From: Roseovarius sp. ZX-A-9
Lineage (GTDB): Bacteria; Pseudomonadota; Alphaproteobacteria; Rhodobacterales; Rhodobacteraceae
Direction of reading: 5' to 3'
NCBI RefSeq assembly: GCF_028369135.1
Contig: NZ_JAPWHW010000001.1
Coordinates: 248,001 to 312,000 of the forward strand
DNA length: 64,000 bases
Position numbers and translations under genes: made by a program. Positions 55,489 to 62,807 of the stretch are shown here, in pieces; within the stretch, counting starts at the first letter, position 1; each line of letters opens with the position of its first letter. Below the pieces are notes generated by a model. That model did no database searches. It had not been told where the DNA came from and saw only the letters and a program-made list of their open reading frames with translations.

Positions 55489-56082
55489 CTACTCTATCGC
55501 CGCGTCATATGCCTCGGGCGGCAGTTGCCCGCGCTTGCGCTCCAGCACCAGCCGCCGTTCTTCCCAGCCATAGCGGGGATCCTCACGCACCGGCATCCAT
55601 GTCAACACGCCGCCCTTGCGCCAGGGGTCCAGAACGATACCGTCGTTGAACTGATCCCCCTTTGCCGAAACGATGGCGGTGCTGTGCTCGATCCGCCAGT
55701 TACGGGAATTGGCAATGGCGCGGTGCAGATCAAGCGTCTGAAACCGCTCCTCTTTCAGGCGCTTTTCCAGATCGTGTGCCCAGTGCCAGCACAAGCCGCG
55801 CGGCTTGGTCCCCATGTTGACCTTGGTGTTGTGGATGAGCGGCGGATCGGTGATCTGATAGCGCAGCGCCAATGTATGAGTGTAATCATAGGCCACTTGC
55901 GCGGCGCGGCTTGCCTCTTCGGGGTCGACCTCGGGACCGAGCGCGCGGATCGAAGCCGCCAGCGCCGCGACTTCGGCCGGCGTGCCCGGAGGCGGCGCAG
56001 ATTCGCCCGATTGGGATGTTCCGCAAGCAGCCACCAATGTGAGGGCCAGAAGCGCCAGAAAGGATTTGGCGAGGTTGATCAT
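55489..56082 (-). CDS. Lipoprotein of unknown function
   Basis: 197 residues. The signal ends with lipobox LVAACG (Cys about 20). A Gly/Ser/Pro linker precedes an alpha/beta domain with LIHNTKVNMGTKPRGLCWHWAHDLEKRL, and HSTAIVSAKGDQFNDGIVLDPWRKGG. The Cys in GLCWHW, the His in EHSTAIV and the Asp in IVLDPW occur in the order of a papain or transglutaminase-like Cys-His-Asp triad; this is inference from spacing. Confidence 0.75.
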   Translation of the reverse strand: MINLAKSFLALLALTLVAACGTSQSGESAPPPGTPAEVAALAASIRALGPEVDPEEASRAAQVAYDYTHTLALRYQITDPPLIHNTKVNMGTKPRGLCWHWAHDLEKRLKEERFQTLDLHRAIANSRNWRIEHSTAIVSAKGDQFNDGIVLDPWRKGGVLTWMPVREDPRYGWEERRLVLERKRGQLPPEAYDAAIE

Positions 56083-56399
56083 GATCGGTTCCAGAAAGGG
56101 CGATTGCCATCACCGCTAGCCCGCCGCCCGTGATTTTGTCGAGCAGCGCGGGGTCAATACACTGTGATTGTTGCAGCTATTCCACAGGCTCGGGTCGGTG
56201 AATTTGCCCGGTGGAAGCGATGGCAAAGCGCGCCGCCACCTGCCAACAGCGGCGGCGGTTAAAGCCTTCTACCGGTCGCGGGAGGCATATTACCCAGATT
56301 TTCAGACCGTCGGCGAACGCATCCAAGGCGTCGAAACGCCGGATGTCAGCGGGCGCAGCGCACAGGCCGCGCCCGTTAGGCTTGGTTATGCGTCAAGGC
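56083..56399. other. 317-bp gap with no confident gene
   Basis: One plus-strand frame (about 56190-56400) has coding-like codon use and gives a peptide such as AAAVKAFYRSREAYYPDFQTVGERI, but no good start, and it runs on into the opposite aminotransferase gene. It may be a decayed gene remnant. No terminator with a T tract is visible. Confidence 0.3.
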
Positions 56400-57797
56400 T
56401 CAACTTGCCGCCACCATCAGCCCTTCTTTCTTCAGCTGGTTATAGGTGAGGTCCAGCGCGATCCAGGCGCGTTCGATAAACGTATCAATCTCGGCGTCGG
56501 TGATTACCAGCGGCGGCGAGATGATCATCCGGTCACCCACATGCCGCATCACCAGACCGTTCTGGAAACAATGCTCTCGGCAGATCAGGCCAACATCACC
56601 CTCGTTCCCGGCGAATTTGGCACGGTTTGCAGCGTCCGGCGTCAGCGCAATCGACCCCATCATGCCAATAATCGGCGCCTCACCCACCAGCGGGTGTTCG
56701 ACCAGACCGGCCCATTTCTTTTTCAGGGCGGGCGCGGTGTGCGATGCCACGCGGTCAACGATGCCTTCTTCCTCGAGGATGCGCAGGTTTTCCAGCGCGA
56801 CGGCACAGGTCATGGGATGGCCCGAATAGGTGTAGCCATGGGCGAATTCGCAGTTGTTGATCACCTCGGCCACTTCATCACACACAATTGAGCCGCCGAT
56901 TGGCGCGTAGCCAGAGCTGAGCCCCTTGGCCACGGTCATGATATGCGGCCGGATGCCCAGAGTGGTCGAGCCGAACCAAGTACCGGTACGACCAAACCCG
57001 CATATCACTTCGTCGGCGATCAACAGAATACCGTATTTGTCACAGATACGCTGAATCTCGGGCCAGTAGGTCGAAGGCGGGATGATCACGCCGCCCGCGC
57101 CCTGAATCGGCTCGGCGATAAAGGCCGCGACGCGGTCCACGCCCAACTCTTCAATAGCCGCCTCCAGCTGACGCGCGCGTTCCAGTCCGAATTCCTCGGG
57201 GCTGGTATCGCCGCCTTCGGCCCACCAATGGGGCTGATCGATATGATGCACGTTGGGAATCGGCAGGCCGCCCTGTTCGTGCATGAACGTCATGCCGCCA
57301 AGGCTGCCGCTGCCGACAGAGGAGCCGTGATAGGCGTTCTTGCGGCTGATGATGATGTTTTTCTCGGGATGGCCCTTTTGCGCCCAGTAGGTGCGGACCA
57401 TGCGGATATTAGTATCGTTTGCCTCAGACCCCGATCCGGCAAAGAAGACGTGGTTCAGATCGCCCGGCGCCAGTTCGGCCAGTTTCTGCGCCAGCGCGAT
57501 GGCGGGCACATGCGTCGTCTGAAAGAACGTGTTGTAGTATGGCAGCTCGCGCATCTGGCGCGCGGCGGCATCGGCCAGCTCATCCCGGCCATAGCCGATA
57601 TTGACGCACCACAGCCCCGCCATTGCATCGAGATAGTCGTTGCCGTCGCTGTCGGTCAGGGTGACGCCCTTGGCACGAGTGATGACACGCGCGCCCTTGG
57701 TTGCCAGCTCGCCGCCATGCGTGAACGGATGCAGGTGGTGCGCAGCATCGAGCGCCTGAAGTTCGGCGGTTGGCAGGTGGTTGGTGATGAGCGTCAT
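56400..57797 (-). CDS. Class III aminotransferase, putrescine-pyruvate (SpuC) type
   Basis: 465 residues. Features: DGNDYLDAMAGLWCVNIGYGRDELADAAARQM, FAGSGSEANDTNIRM, NAYHGSSVGSGSLGG, EPIQGAGGVIIPPSTYW, ADEVICGFGRTG, and PLP Lys in TVAKGLSSGYAPIGGSIV. This matches the aminotransferases that convert putrescine to 4-aminobutanal in SpuC/PatA-like pathways. Context (GntR regulator, PotFGHI) supports it. Other omega-amino donors are possible. Confidence 0.86.
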   Translation of the reverse strand: MTLITNHLPTAELQALDAAHHLHPFTHGGELATKGARVITRAKGVTLTDSDGNDYLDAMAGLWCVNIGYGRDELADAAARQMRELPYYNTFFQTTHVPAIALAQKLAELAPGDLNHVFFAGSGSEANDTNIRMVRTYWAQKGHPEKNIIISRKNAYHGSSVGSGSLGGMTFMHEQGGLPIPNVHHIDQPHWWAEGGDTSPEEFGLERARQLEAAIEELGVDRVAAFIAEPIQGAGGVIIPPSTYWPEIQRICDKYGILLIADEVICGFGRTGTWFGSTTLGIRPHIMTVAKGLSSGYAPIGGSIVCDEVAEVINNCEFAHGYTYSGHPMTCAVALENLRILEEEGIVDRVASHTAPALKKKWAGLVEHPLVGEAPIIGMMGSIALTPDAANRAKFAGNEGDVGLICREHCFQNGLVMRHVGDRMIISPPLVITDAEIDTFIERAWIALDLTYNQLKKEGLMVAAS

Positions 57798-57875
57798 GAG
57801 GGGGGGCCTTTCGCATGTCGGGGCGACGCGGCGCGCGCCCCTTTTTCGGTCACAGATTTCAATCCGGGCAGAATA

Positions 57876-57885
57876 TGATCAAATT
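57876..57885. promoter_or_regulatory. Candidate operator TGATCAAATT upstream of the SpuC-type gene
   Basis: The same 10 bases occur at 58693-58702 in the potF promoter. Here the site sits 79 bp before the aminotransferase start, in the gap after the GntR gene. Confidence 0.45.
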
Positions 57886-57903
57886 ATCAGATGGTCAATC
57901 GAA

Positions 57904-58614
57904 TCAGTCTCCCCCGGAAGAGGAGTTCAACGACAGGCGCAACTGCTCCATCCCCTGCATCACATCGCCCTCGATTGCGTCGGCGGCCTCATCGAAATCG
58001 CCGATTCCGATAGCGTGCAGCGTCTCTTTGTGCATGTCGGGCAAGTTCTGGGTGCCGATGCGCCCGCAAACCACCCGCAGCGACGGACCGAATCGAAGCC
58101 ATAGGCCTTGGGCCATCTCTGTCAGGATCGGCGAGGCGGCCATATCGTACAGGTAACTATGGAAACGGTGATTCAGCTCCAGATAGGCGCGCAGGTCGCC
58201 CCGGAAAATGGCCCCGTCCAGCGCTGTGTCGATCTCTGTCAAACGGGCAAGGTCGGCAGGCCCGGCGCGCTCTGCGGCGCGTCGGGTCAGATGGGGCTCA
58301 AGCCACCGTCGCGCCTGTATTATTTCAGAAATATTAGCGGCGTTCAGCTTTGGCACGCTGACCCGCCGGTTGCCGCGAAACTCCAGCGCGCCTTGCGAAA
58401 TCAGACGGCGGATCGCCTCGCGCACGGGGGTCATACCCGCATCCAGCTGTGCGGTCAGCCCCTGGATCGTGACCGCCTGCCCCGGCGTCAAATCGCCATA
58501 AAGAACCATATCCCGCAGGCGACGATAGATCAGTTCATGGGCCGGCAGGCGCATTTCCGTGCTGGCTTTCGGGCTGAAATCTGCGGTGGCATTTTGCATG
58601 GCCGTATGGTTCAC
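57904..58614 (-). CDS. GntR-family regulator (FadR/FCD type)
   Basis: 236 residues; ATG at 58599 is an alternative. The N-terminal winged helix has HELIYRRLRDMVLYGDLTPGQAVTIQGLTAQLDAGMTPVREAIRRLISQGALEFRGNRRVSVP. The all-helical FCD domain (about 90-225) has the metal-binding residues D....H and LELNHRFHSYLYDMA. It sits between, and probably represses, the SpuC-type gene and the divergent potF operon; a putrescine-related effector is likely. Confidence 0.9.
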   Translation of the reverse strand: MNHTAMQNATADFSPKASTEMRLPAHELIYRRLRDMVLYGDLTPGQAVTIQGLTAQLDAGMTPVREAIRRLISQGALEFRGNRRVSVPKLNAANISEIIQARRWLEPHLTRRAAERAGPADLARLTEIDTALDGAIFRGDLRAYLELNHRFHSYLYDMAASPILTEMAQGLWLRFGPSLRVVCGRIGTQNLPDMHKETLHAIGIGDFDEAADAIEGDVMQGMEQLRLSLNSSSGGD

Positions 58615-58692
58615 GATTACTTTTCCATTCTACAGACTTGCGAGTTTAACGGGTGCGTGAAACCATTACCATATTGCGCTCAGCGAAAAACT

Positions 58693-58702
58693 TGATCAAA
58701 TT
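58693..58702. promoter_or_regulatory. Candidate operator TGATCAAATT upstream of potF
   Basis: Part of cTTGATCAAattc, with TTGATCAA itself palindromic, 43 bp before the potF start and 79 bp from the GntR start. Identical 10-mer at 57876-57885. Confidence 0.48.
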
Positions 58703-58744
58703 CGTGCGTAAGGCAGCATGACTGCTGACCGATGGGAGAAAAAC

Positions 58745-59827
58745 ATGAAAACAACTATTCTGACAACAACTGCCCTGCTGGCTTTTACAGCGGCGGCAGG
58801 CGCACAGGAAGTGCGCGTTTACAACTGGTCCGATTACATCGACGAATCACTGCTGGAGAAGTTCGAGGCAGAAACCGGCCTGAAGCTGACCTATGACGTG
58901 TTTGACAGCAACGAAGTTCTGGAGACCAAGATGCTGGCCGGCGGTTCGGGCTATGACGTCGTGGTGCCGTCGGGCACGTTCCTGCAACGCCAGATCAGCG
59001 CGGGCGCGTTTCAGAAACTGGACATGAGCCAGTTGCCCAACCACAAGAACCTGTGGGACCTGATCGCGGATCGCACCGAACAATACGACCCGGACAACGC
59101 CTATTCGATCAACTACATGTGGGGCACCACCGGTATCGGCGTGAACGTCAACAAGGTGCAGGAAGCCTTGGGCGACGACGCACCAATCGACTCTCTCGAT
59201 CTGGTGTTCAATCCTGAGAACATGGAAAAACTGGCCAAATGCGGCGTGTATTTCCTGGATGCTCCGGCGGAAATGATCCCGATGGCGCTGAAATTCCTTG
59301 GCGAAGATCCCGACAGCCACGACCCCGACGTGATTGCCAAGACCGAAGACGTGTTCATGCCCATCCGCCCCTACATCAAGAAATTCCACTCCAGCGAGTT
59401 CATCAACGCGCTGGCGAATGGCGATATCTGTGTCGCAGTCGGCTGGTCGGGGGACATTCTTCAGGCACGTGACCGGGCTGACGAGGCCGACAATGGCGTT
59501 GAAATCGTCTATAATGCGCCCAAGGAAGGCGCGCAGATGTGGTTCGACCAAATGGCCATCCCGGTGGACGCGCCCAACCCCGAAGCGGCACACAAGTTCC
59601 TGAACTTCATCATGGACCCCGAGAATGCGGCCGCGGCATCGAACTATGTCTATTATGCCAATGGCAACAAGGCTTCACAGGAGTTTCTGGTCGAAGATGT
59701 GATCGGAGATCCGGCGGTTTATCCGGATGAAGAAACACTGAGCAACCTGTTCACGACAACGCCGTTTGAGCCCAAGGTACAGCGGGTCGTTACCCGTCTG
59801 TGGACCAAGATCAAGTCAGGCACCTAA
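58745..59827 (+). CDS. potF: Putrescine-binding protein
   Basis: 360 residues from ATG 58745 (GGGAGA upstream). A signal peptide (1-20, AAAGAQ) precedes EVRVYNWSDYIDESLLEKFEAETGLKLTYDVFDSNEVLETKMLAGGSGYDVVVPSG, which is the PotD/PotF lobe with the Trp-Ser-Asp ligand loop. NYMWGTTGIGVN and YYANGNKAS are other family marks. PotF binds putrescine in the periplasm. A terminator separates it from potG, so it can be made in excess. Confidence 0.93.
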   Translation: MKTTILTTTALLAFTAAAGAQEVRVYNWSDYIDESLLEKFEAETGLKLTYDVFDSNEVLETKMLAGGSGYDVVVPSGTFLQRQISAGAFQKLDMSQLPNHKNLWDLIADRTEQYDPDNAYSINYMWGTTGIGVNVNKVQEALGDDAPIDSLDLVFNPENMEKLAKCGVYFLDAPAEMIPMALKFLGEDPDSHDPDVIAKTEDVFMPIRPYIKKFHSSEFINALANGDICVAVGWSGDILQARDRADEADNGVEIVYNAPKEGAQMWFDQMAIPVDAPNPEAAHKFLNFIMDPENAAAASNYVYYANGNKASQEFLVEDVIGDPAVYPDEETLSNLFTTTPFEPKVQRVVTRLWTKIKSGT

Positions 59828-59841
59828 GACCTGACCATCCC

Positions 59842-59874
59842 GGCCCGCGCAACACAGTTTGCGCGGGCCTTTTT
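59842..59874 (+). terminator. Intercistronic terminator between potF and potG
   Basis: An 11-bp perfect stem (GGCCCGCGCAA/TTGCGCGGGCC, six-base loop) and five T, 14 bp after the potF stop. It should allow partial read-through and give more binding protein than membrane components. Confidence 0.85.
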
Positions 59875-59896
59875 CGATCTCGCAGGGGGACATAAT

Positions 59897-61021
59897 TTGA
59901 GCCAGACAGTTTTCGCACCGTGGAACGACCCGGACGTAAAGCCGCTCATTCAATTCAAGAACGTAACCAAACGGTTCGGCGATTTCATCGCAATCGACAA
60001 CCAGTCCTTTGACATCTATGCGCAGGAATTCTTTGCGCTGCTCGGCCCGTCGGGCTGTGGCAAGACGACGATGATGCGCATGCTGGCAGGGTTCGAGAAA
60101 CCCACAGAGGGCACCATCCTGCTGGCGGGCCAGGACATCGCCCCGATTCCACCGAACAAGCGGGCGGTGAACATGATGTTCCAGTCCTACGCCCTGTTCC
60201 CGCACCTGTCTGTCTGGGACAACATCGCCTTTGGCCTGAAACGCGACAGGATGGCAACCGACGCGATCGCAGCGCGCGTCGAGGAAATGCTCAAACTGAC
60301 CCGGCTGGAGAAGTTCGCCAAACGCAAGCCGCACCAGATCTCGGGAGGACAGCGGCAGCGTGTGGCACTGGCGCGATCATTGGCGAAGGCACCCAAATTG
60401 CTGTTGCTGGACGAACCTCTGGGCGCGCTTGATGCCAAGCTTCGGCAGGATACGCAGTTTGAACTGATGGATATCCAGGAAAAGACCGGCACCACCTTCG
60501 TGATCGTCACCCACGATCAGGAAGAAGCGATGACCGTGGCCAGCCGAGTTGCGGTGATGGATCATGGCCGGATCATTCAGGCCGACACGCCGGCGCGCAT
60601 CTACGAGATGCCCAATTGCGTCTATGTCGCGGATTTCATCGGCGACGTGACGATCATCGAAGGCCGCGCGACCAAATCCGGCGACGGCTACGACATCGCC
60701 TATGCCGAAGGCCAGCCAACGTTGCGGGCCACGACCGACAAGAGCTTCGAGAACGGGCAGACCTGCCATCTGGCGATCCGCCCCGAGAAAGTGACGATCA
60801 CCGCCGAGCGCCCCGAGGGCGCGGCCAACGCGGTGCAGGGCAAGATTCTGGATATCGCGTATCTGGGCAATCTTTCGACCTATCACGTGGAACTGCCAAC
60901 CGGGCAGATCATCAAGTCACAGATCGCGAACACACGGCGCCTGTCACGACGCAACTTTACTTGGGAGGACACCGTCTGGCTTAGTTGGACAGAGACGGCC
61001 GGCGTCCTGTTGGAGGGATAG
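59897..61021 (+). CDS. potG: Putrescine transporter ATP-binding protein
   Basis: 374 residues starting at TTG 59897 with AGGGGGA 6 bp upstream. Walker A GPSGCGKTTMMRML (about 50-63), Q-loop MFQSYALFPHL, signature ISGGQRQRVALARSLAKAPKLLLLDEPLGALD, His in VIVTHDQEEAM, and a TOBE domain (about 290-370). Energises putrescine import with PotH and PotI. Confidence 0.94.
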   Translation: MSQTVFAPWNDPDVKPLIQFKNVTKRFGDFIAIDNQSFDIYAQEFFALLGPSGCGKTTMMRMLAGFEKPTEGTILLAGQDIAPIPPNKRAVNMMFQSYALFPHLSVWDNIAFGLKRDRMATDAIAARVEEMLKLTRLEKFAKRKPHQISGGQRQRVALARSLAKAPKLLLLDEPLGALDAKLRQDTQFELMDIQEKTGTTFVIVTHDQEEAMTVASRVAVMDHGRIIQADTPARIYEMPNCVYVADFIGDVTIIEGRATKSGDGYDIAYAEGQPTLRATTDKSFENGQTCHLAIRPEKVTITAERPEGAANAVQGKILDIAYLGNLSTYHVELPTGQIIKSQIANTRRLSRRNFTWEDTVWLSWTETAGVLLEG

Positions 61022-61024
61022 AGA

Positions 61025-61915
61025 ATGCGCCGCTTTGCCCTCATTGCCGTCCCGTATTTCTGGCTTCTGGCACTCTTTCTGGTGCCCTTCCTCATCGTCC
61101 TCAAGATCAGTCTCAGCGATATCGCGCTCGCGATCCCGCCCTACACGCCGACCTTGGATTTCTCTGCCGGTTGGGAGGGATTCAAGGCGTTCCTGGGCGC
61201 GCTCGATCTGGAGAATTTCGAGTTTCTGACCACTGACGACCTGTACTGGAAGGCCTATCTGTCCTCATTGCAGATCGCCTTCATCGCAACGGTGGCGACC
61301 CTGATCGTTGGCTATCCCATCGCCTACGGCATGGCCAACGCCCCCGATCACTGGCGCCCCACCCTTATGATGCTGGTGATCCTGCCATTCTGGACCAGCT
61401 TCCTGATCCGGGTTTACGCATGGGTCGGTATCCTGAGCACCGAGGGGTATCTGAACCAGTTCCTGCTGGGGATCGGTGTCATCAGCGAACCGCTGACCAT
61501 CCTCAACACCAACACGGCGGTCTATATCGGCATCGTCTACACCTACCTGCCATTCATGATCCTGCCGATCTATTCGGCACTGGAGCGGCTGGACGCATCG
61601 CTGCTGGAGGCCGCCGAGGACCTCGGGTGCAGCCGAATCACGGCCTTCTGGCTGGTCACTGTTCCGCTTAGCAAGAACGGCATCATCGCGGGGTGTTTCC
61701 TTGTCTTTATCCCGACCATCGGCGAGTTTGTCATCCCGTCACTGCTGGGCGGCTCCAAGACGCTGATGATCGGCAAGGTGCTGTGGGAGGAATTCTTCAA
61801 CAACCGAGACTGGCCGGTGGCCAGCGCGGTGGCAGTGATCTTGCTGCTGATCCTGATCATTCCGATCATCCTGTTCCAACGCAACGAGCAGAAGCAGCGG
61901 GAGGCAGACGGATGA
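61025..61915 (+). CDS. potH: Putrescine transporter permease
   Basis: 296 residues starting 3 bp after potG. Six helices and the cytoplasmic loop LEAAEDLGCSRITAFWLVTVPLSKNGI, which docks with the ATPase. A loop between helices 1 and 2 is moderately long (about residues 30-75). Its TGA overlaps an ATG at 61912 (ATGA). Confidence 0.94.
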   Translation: MRRFALIAVPYFWLLALFLVPFLIVLKISLSDIALAIPPYTPTLDFSAGWEGFKAFLGALDLENFEFLTTDDLYWKAYLSSLQIAFIATVATLIVGYPIAYGMANAPDHWRPTLMMLVILPFWTSFLIRVYAWVGILSTEGYLNQFLLGIGVISEPLTILNTNTAVYIGIVYTYLPFMILPIYSALERLDASLLEAAEDLGCSRITAFWLVTVPLSKNGIIAGCFLVFIPTIGEFVIPSLLGGSKTLMIGKVLWEEFFNNRDWPVASAVAVILLLILIIPIILFQRNEQKQREADG

Positions 61916-61995
61916 TCAATCTGAAACATTTCGCGATTTTTTTCGCTCTTGAGAATTTTCGCGAAAATTCTTGGCACCGGGAGGGCACGGCATGA
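61912..61995 (+). CDS. 27-codon ORF bridging potH and potI
   Basis: The ATG overlaps the potH stop as ATGA and the TGA stop (61993-61995) overlaps the potI ATG at 61992, so both junctions are 4-bp overlaps. The peptide begins MINLKHFAIFFALENF and ends REGTA. The stretch is AT-rich and holds a perfect palindrome of about 20 bp (61952-61971). Translation would couple PotH and PotI synthesis. No homologue is recognised; it may be a chance product of a small inserted repeat. Confidence 0.35.
   Translation: MINLKHFAIFFALENFRENSWHREGTA
61952..61971. repeat. Perfect AT-rich palindrome between potH and potI
   Basis: AGAATTTTCG followed by its inverted copy CGAAAATTCT, with no loop. It is much richer in A and T than the operon around it. 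It could be a member of a dispersed repeat, a protein site or, as a cruciform or hairpin, an mRNA processing site. Confidence 0.6.
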
Positions 61996-62807
61996 GACGC
62001 ATGACATGGTTCAACGCAACCTCTCTCACACTCGGCTTTGCGTTTCTCTACCTGCCAATGGTGATCCTGATCATCTACAGCTTCAACGAAAGCAAGCTGG
62101 TGACGGTCTGGGCAGGCTTTTCGACCAAGTGGTATGGCGAGTTGTTCCGCAACGAAGCGTTCCTGGATGCGGCGTGGGTCACGCTCAGGGTGGCGGTGGT
62201 GTCGTCGACCATCGCGACGGTTCTGGGCACGATGGCCGCGCTGGTGCTGGTGCGGGCCGGGCGGTTTCCCGGGCGAACACTGTTTTCGGGGATGATCTAT
62301 GCGCCGCTGGTCATGCCCGAGGTGATCACCGGCCTGTCCTTGCTTCTGCTGTTCATTGGGATCGGACTCGACCGGGGCGTGTTCACGATCATCCTGGCGC
62401 ATACGACGTTCTCGATGTGCTATGTATCGGTCGTCGTTTCCTCGCGGCTGGTCAGTTTTGACCGATCACTGGAAGAGGCGGCACTCGACCTCGGCTGTTC
62501 ACCGGCGCAGGCCTTTCGGCTTGTCACCCTGCCGATCATCGCGCCGGCAGTGATCTCGGGCTGGCTGCTGGCCTTTACGCTCAGCCTTGATGATCTGGTG
62601 ATTGCCAGCTTTGCCGCCGGACCTTCGGCCACCACATTGCCGATCAAGATCTGGAGTTCGATCCGCCTTGGCCTCAGCCCCGAGATCAACGCGCTGTCCA
62701 CGATCCTGATTTCCTTTGTAACCGTGGGCGTCATCAGTGCCTCGCTCGCCAGCAAGAGGGCCAGCCTGCGAAGGCAAGCAGAGGAGAGGGCTGCTGTGCA
62801 CGCATGA
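61992..62807 (+). CDS. potI: Putrescine transporter permease
   Basis: 271 residues from ATG 61992, preceded by GGGAGGG. Six helices and the EAA loop LEEAALDLGCSPAQAFRLVTLPIIAPAVISG. Pairs with PotH. Its TGA overlaps the ATG of the FAD oxidase by 4 bp. Confidence 0.94.
   Translation: MRRMTWFNATSLTLGFAFLYLPMVILIIYSFNESKLVTVWAGFSTKWYGELFRNEAFLDAAWVTLRVAVVSSTIATVLGTMAALVLVRAGRFPGRTLFSGMIYAPLVMPEVITGLSLLLLFIGIGLDRGVFTIILAHTTFSMCYVSVVVSSRLVSFDRSLEEAALDLGCSPAQAFRLVTLPIIAPAVISGWLLAFTLSLDDLVIASFAAGPSATTLPIKIWSSIRLGLSPEINALSTILISFVTVGVISASLASKRASLRRQAEERAAVHA

Noticed and set aside
57820..57846. GGGGCG/CGCCCC stem followed by T on the plus strand
   Set aside because: No plus-strand gene ends there; the genes around it run on the minus strand. 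Probably chance in GC-rich DNA.
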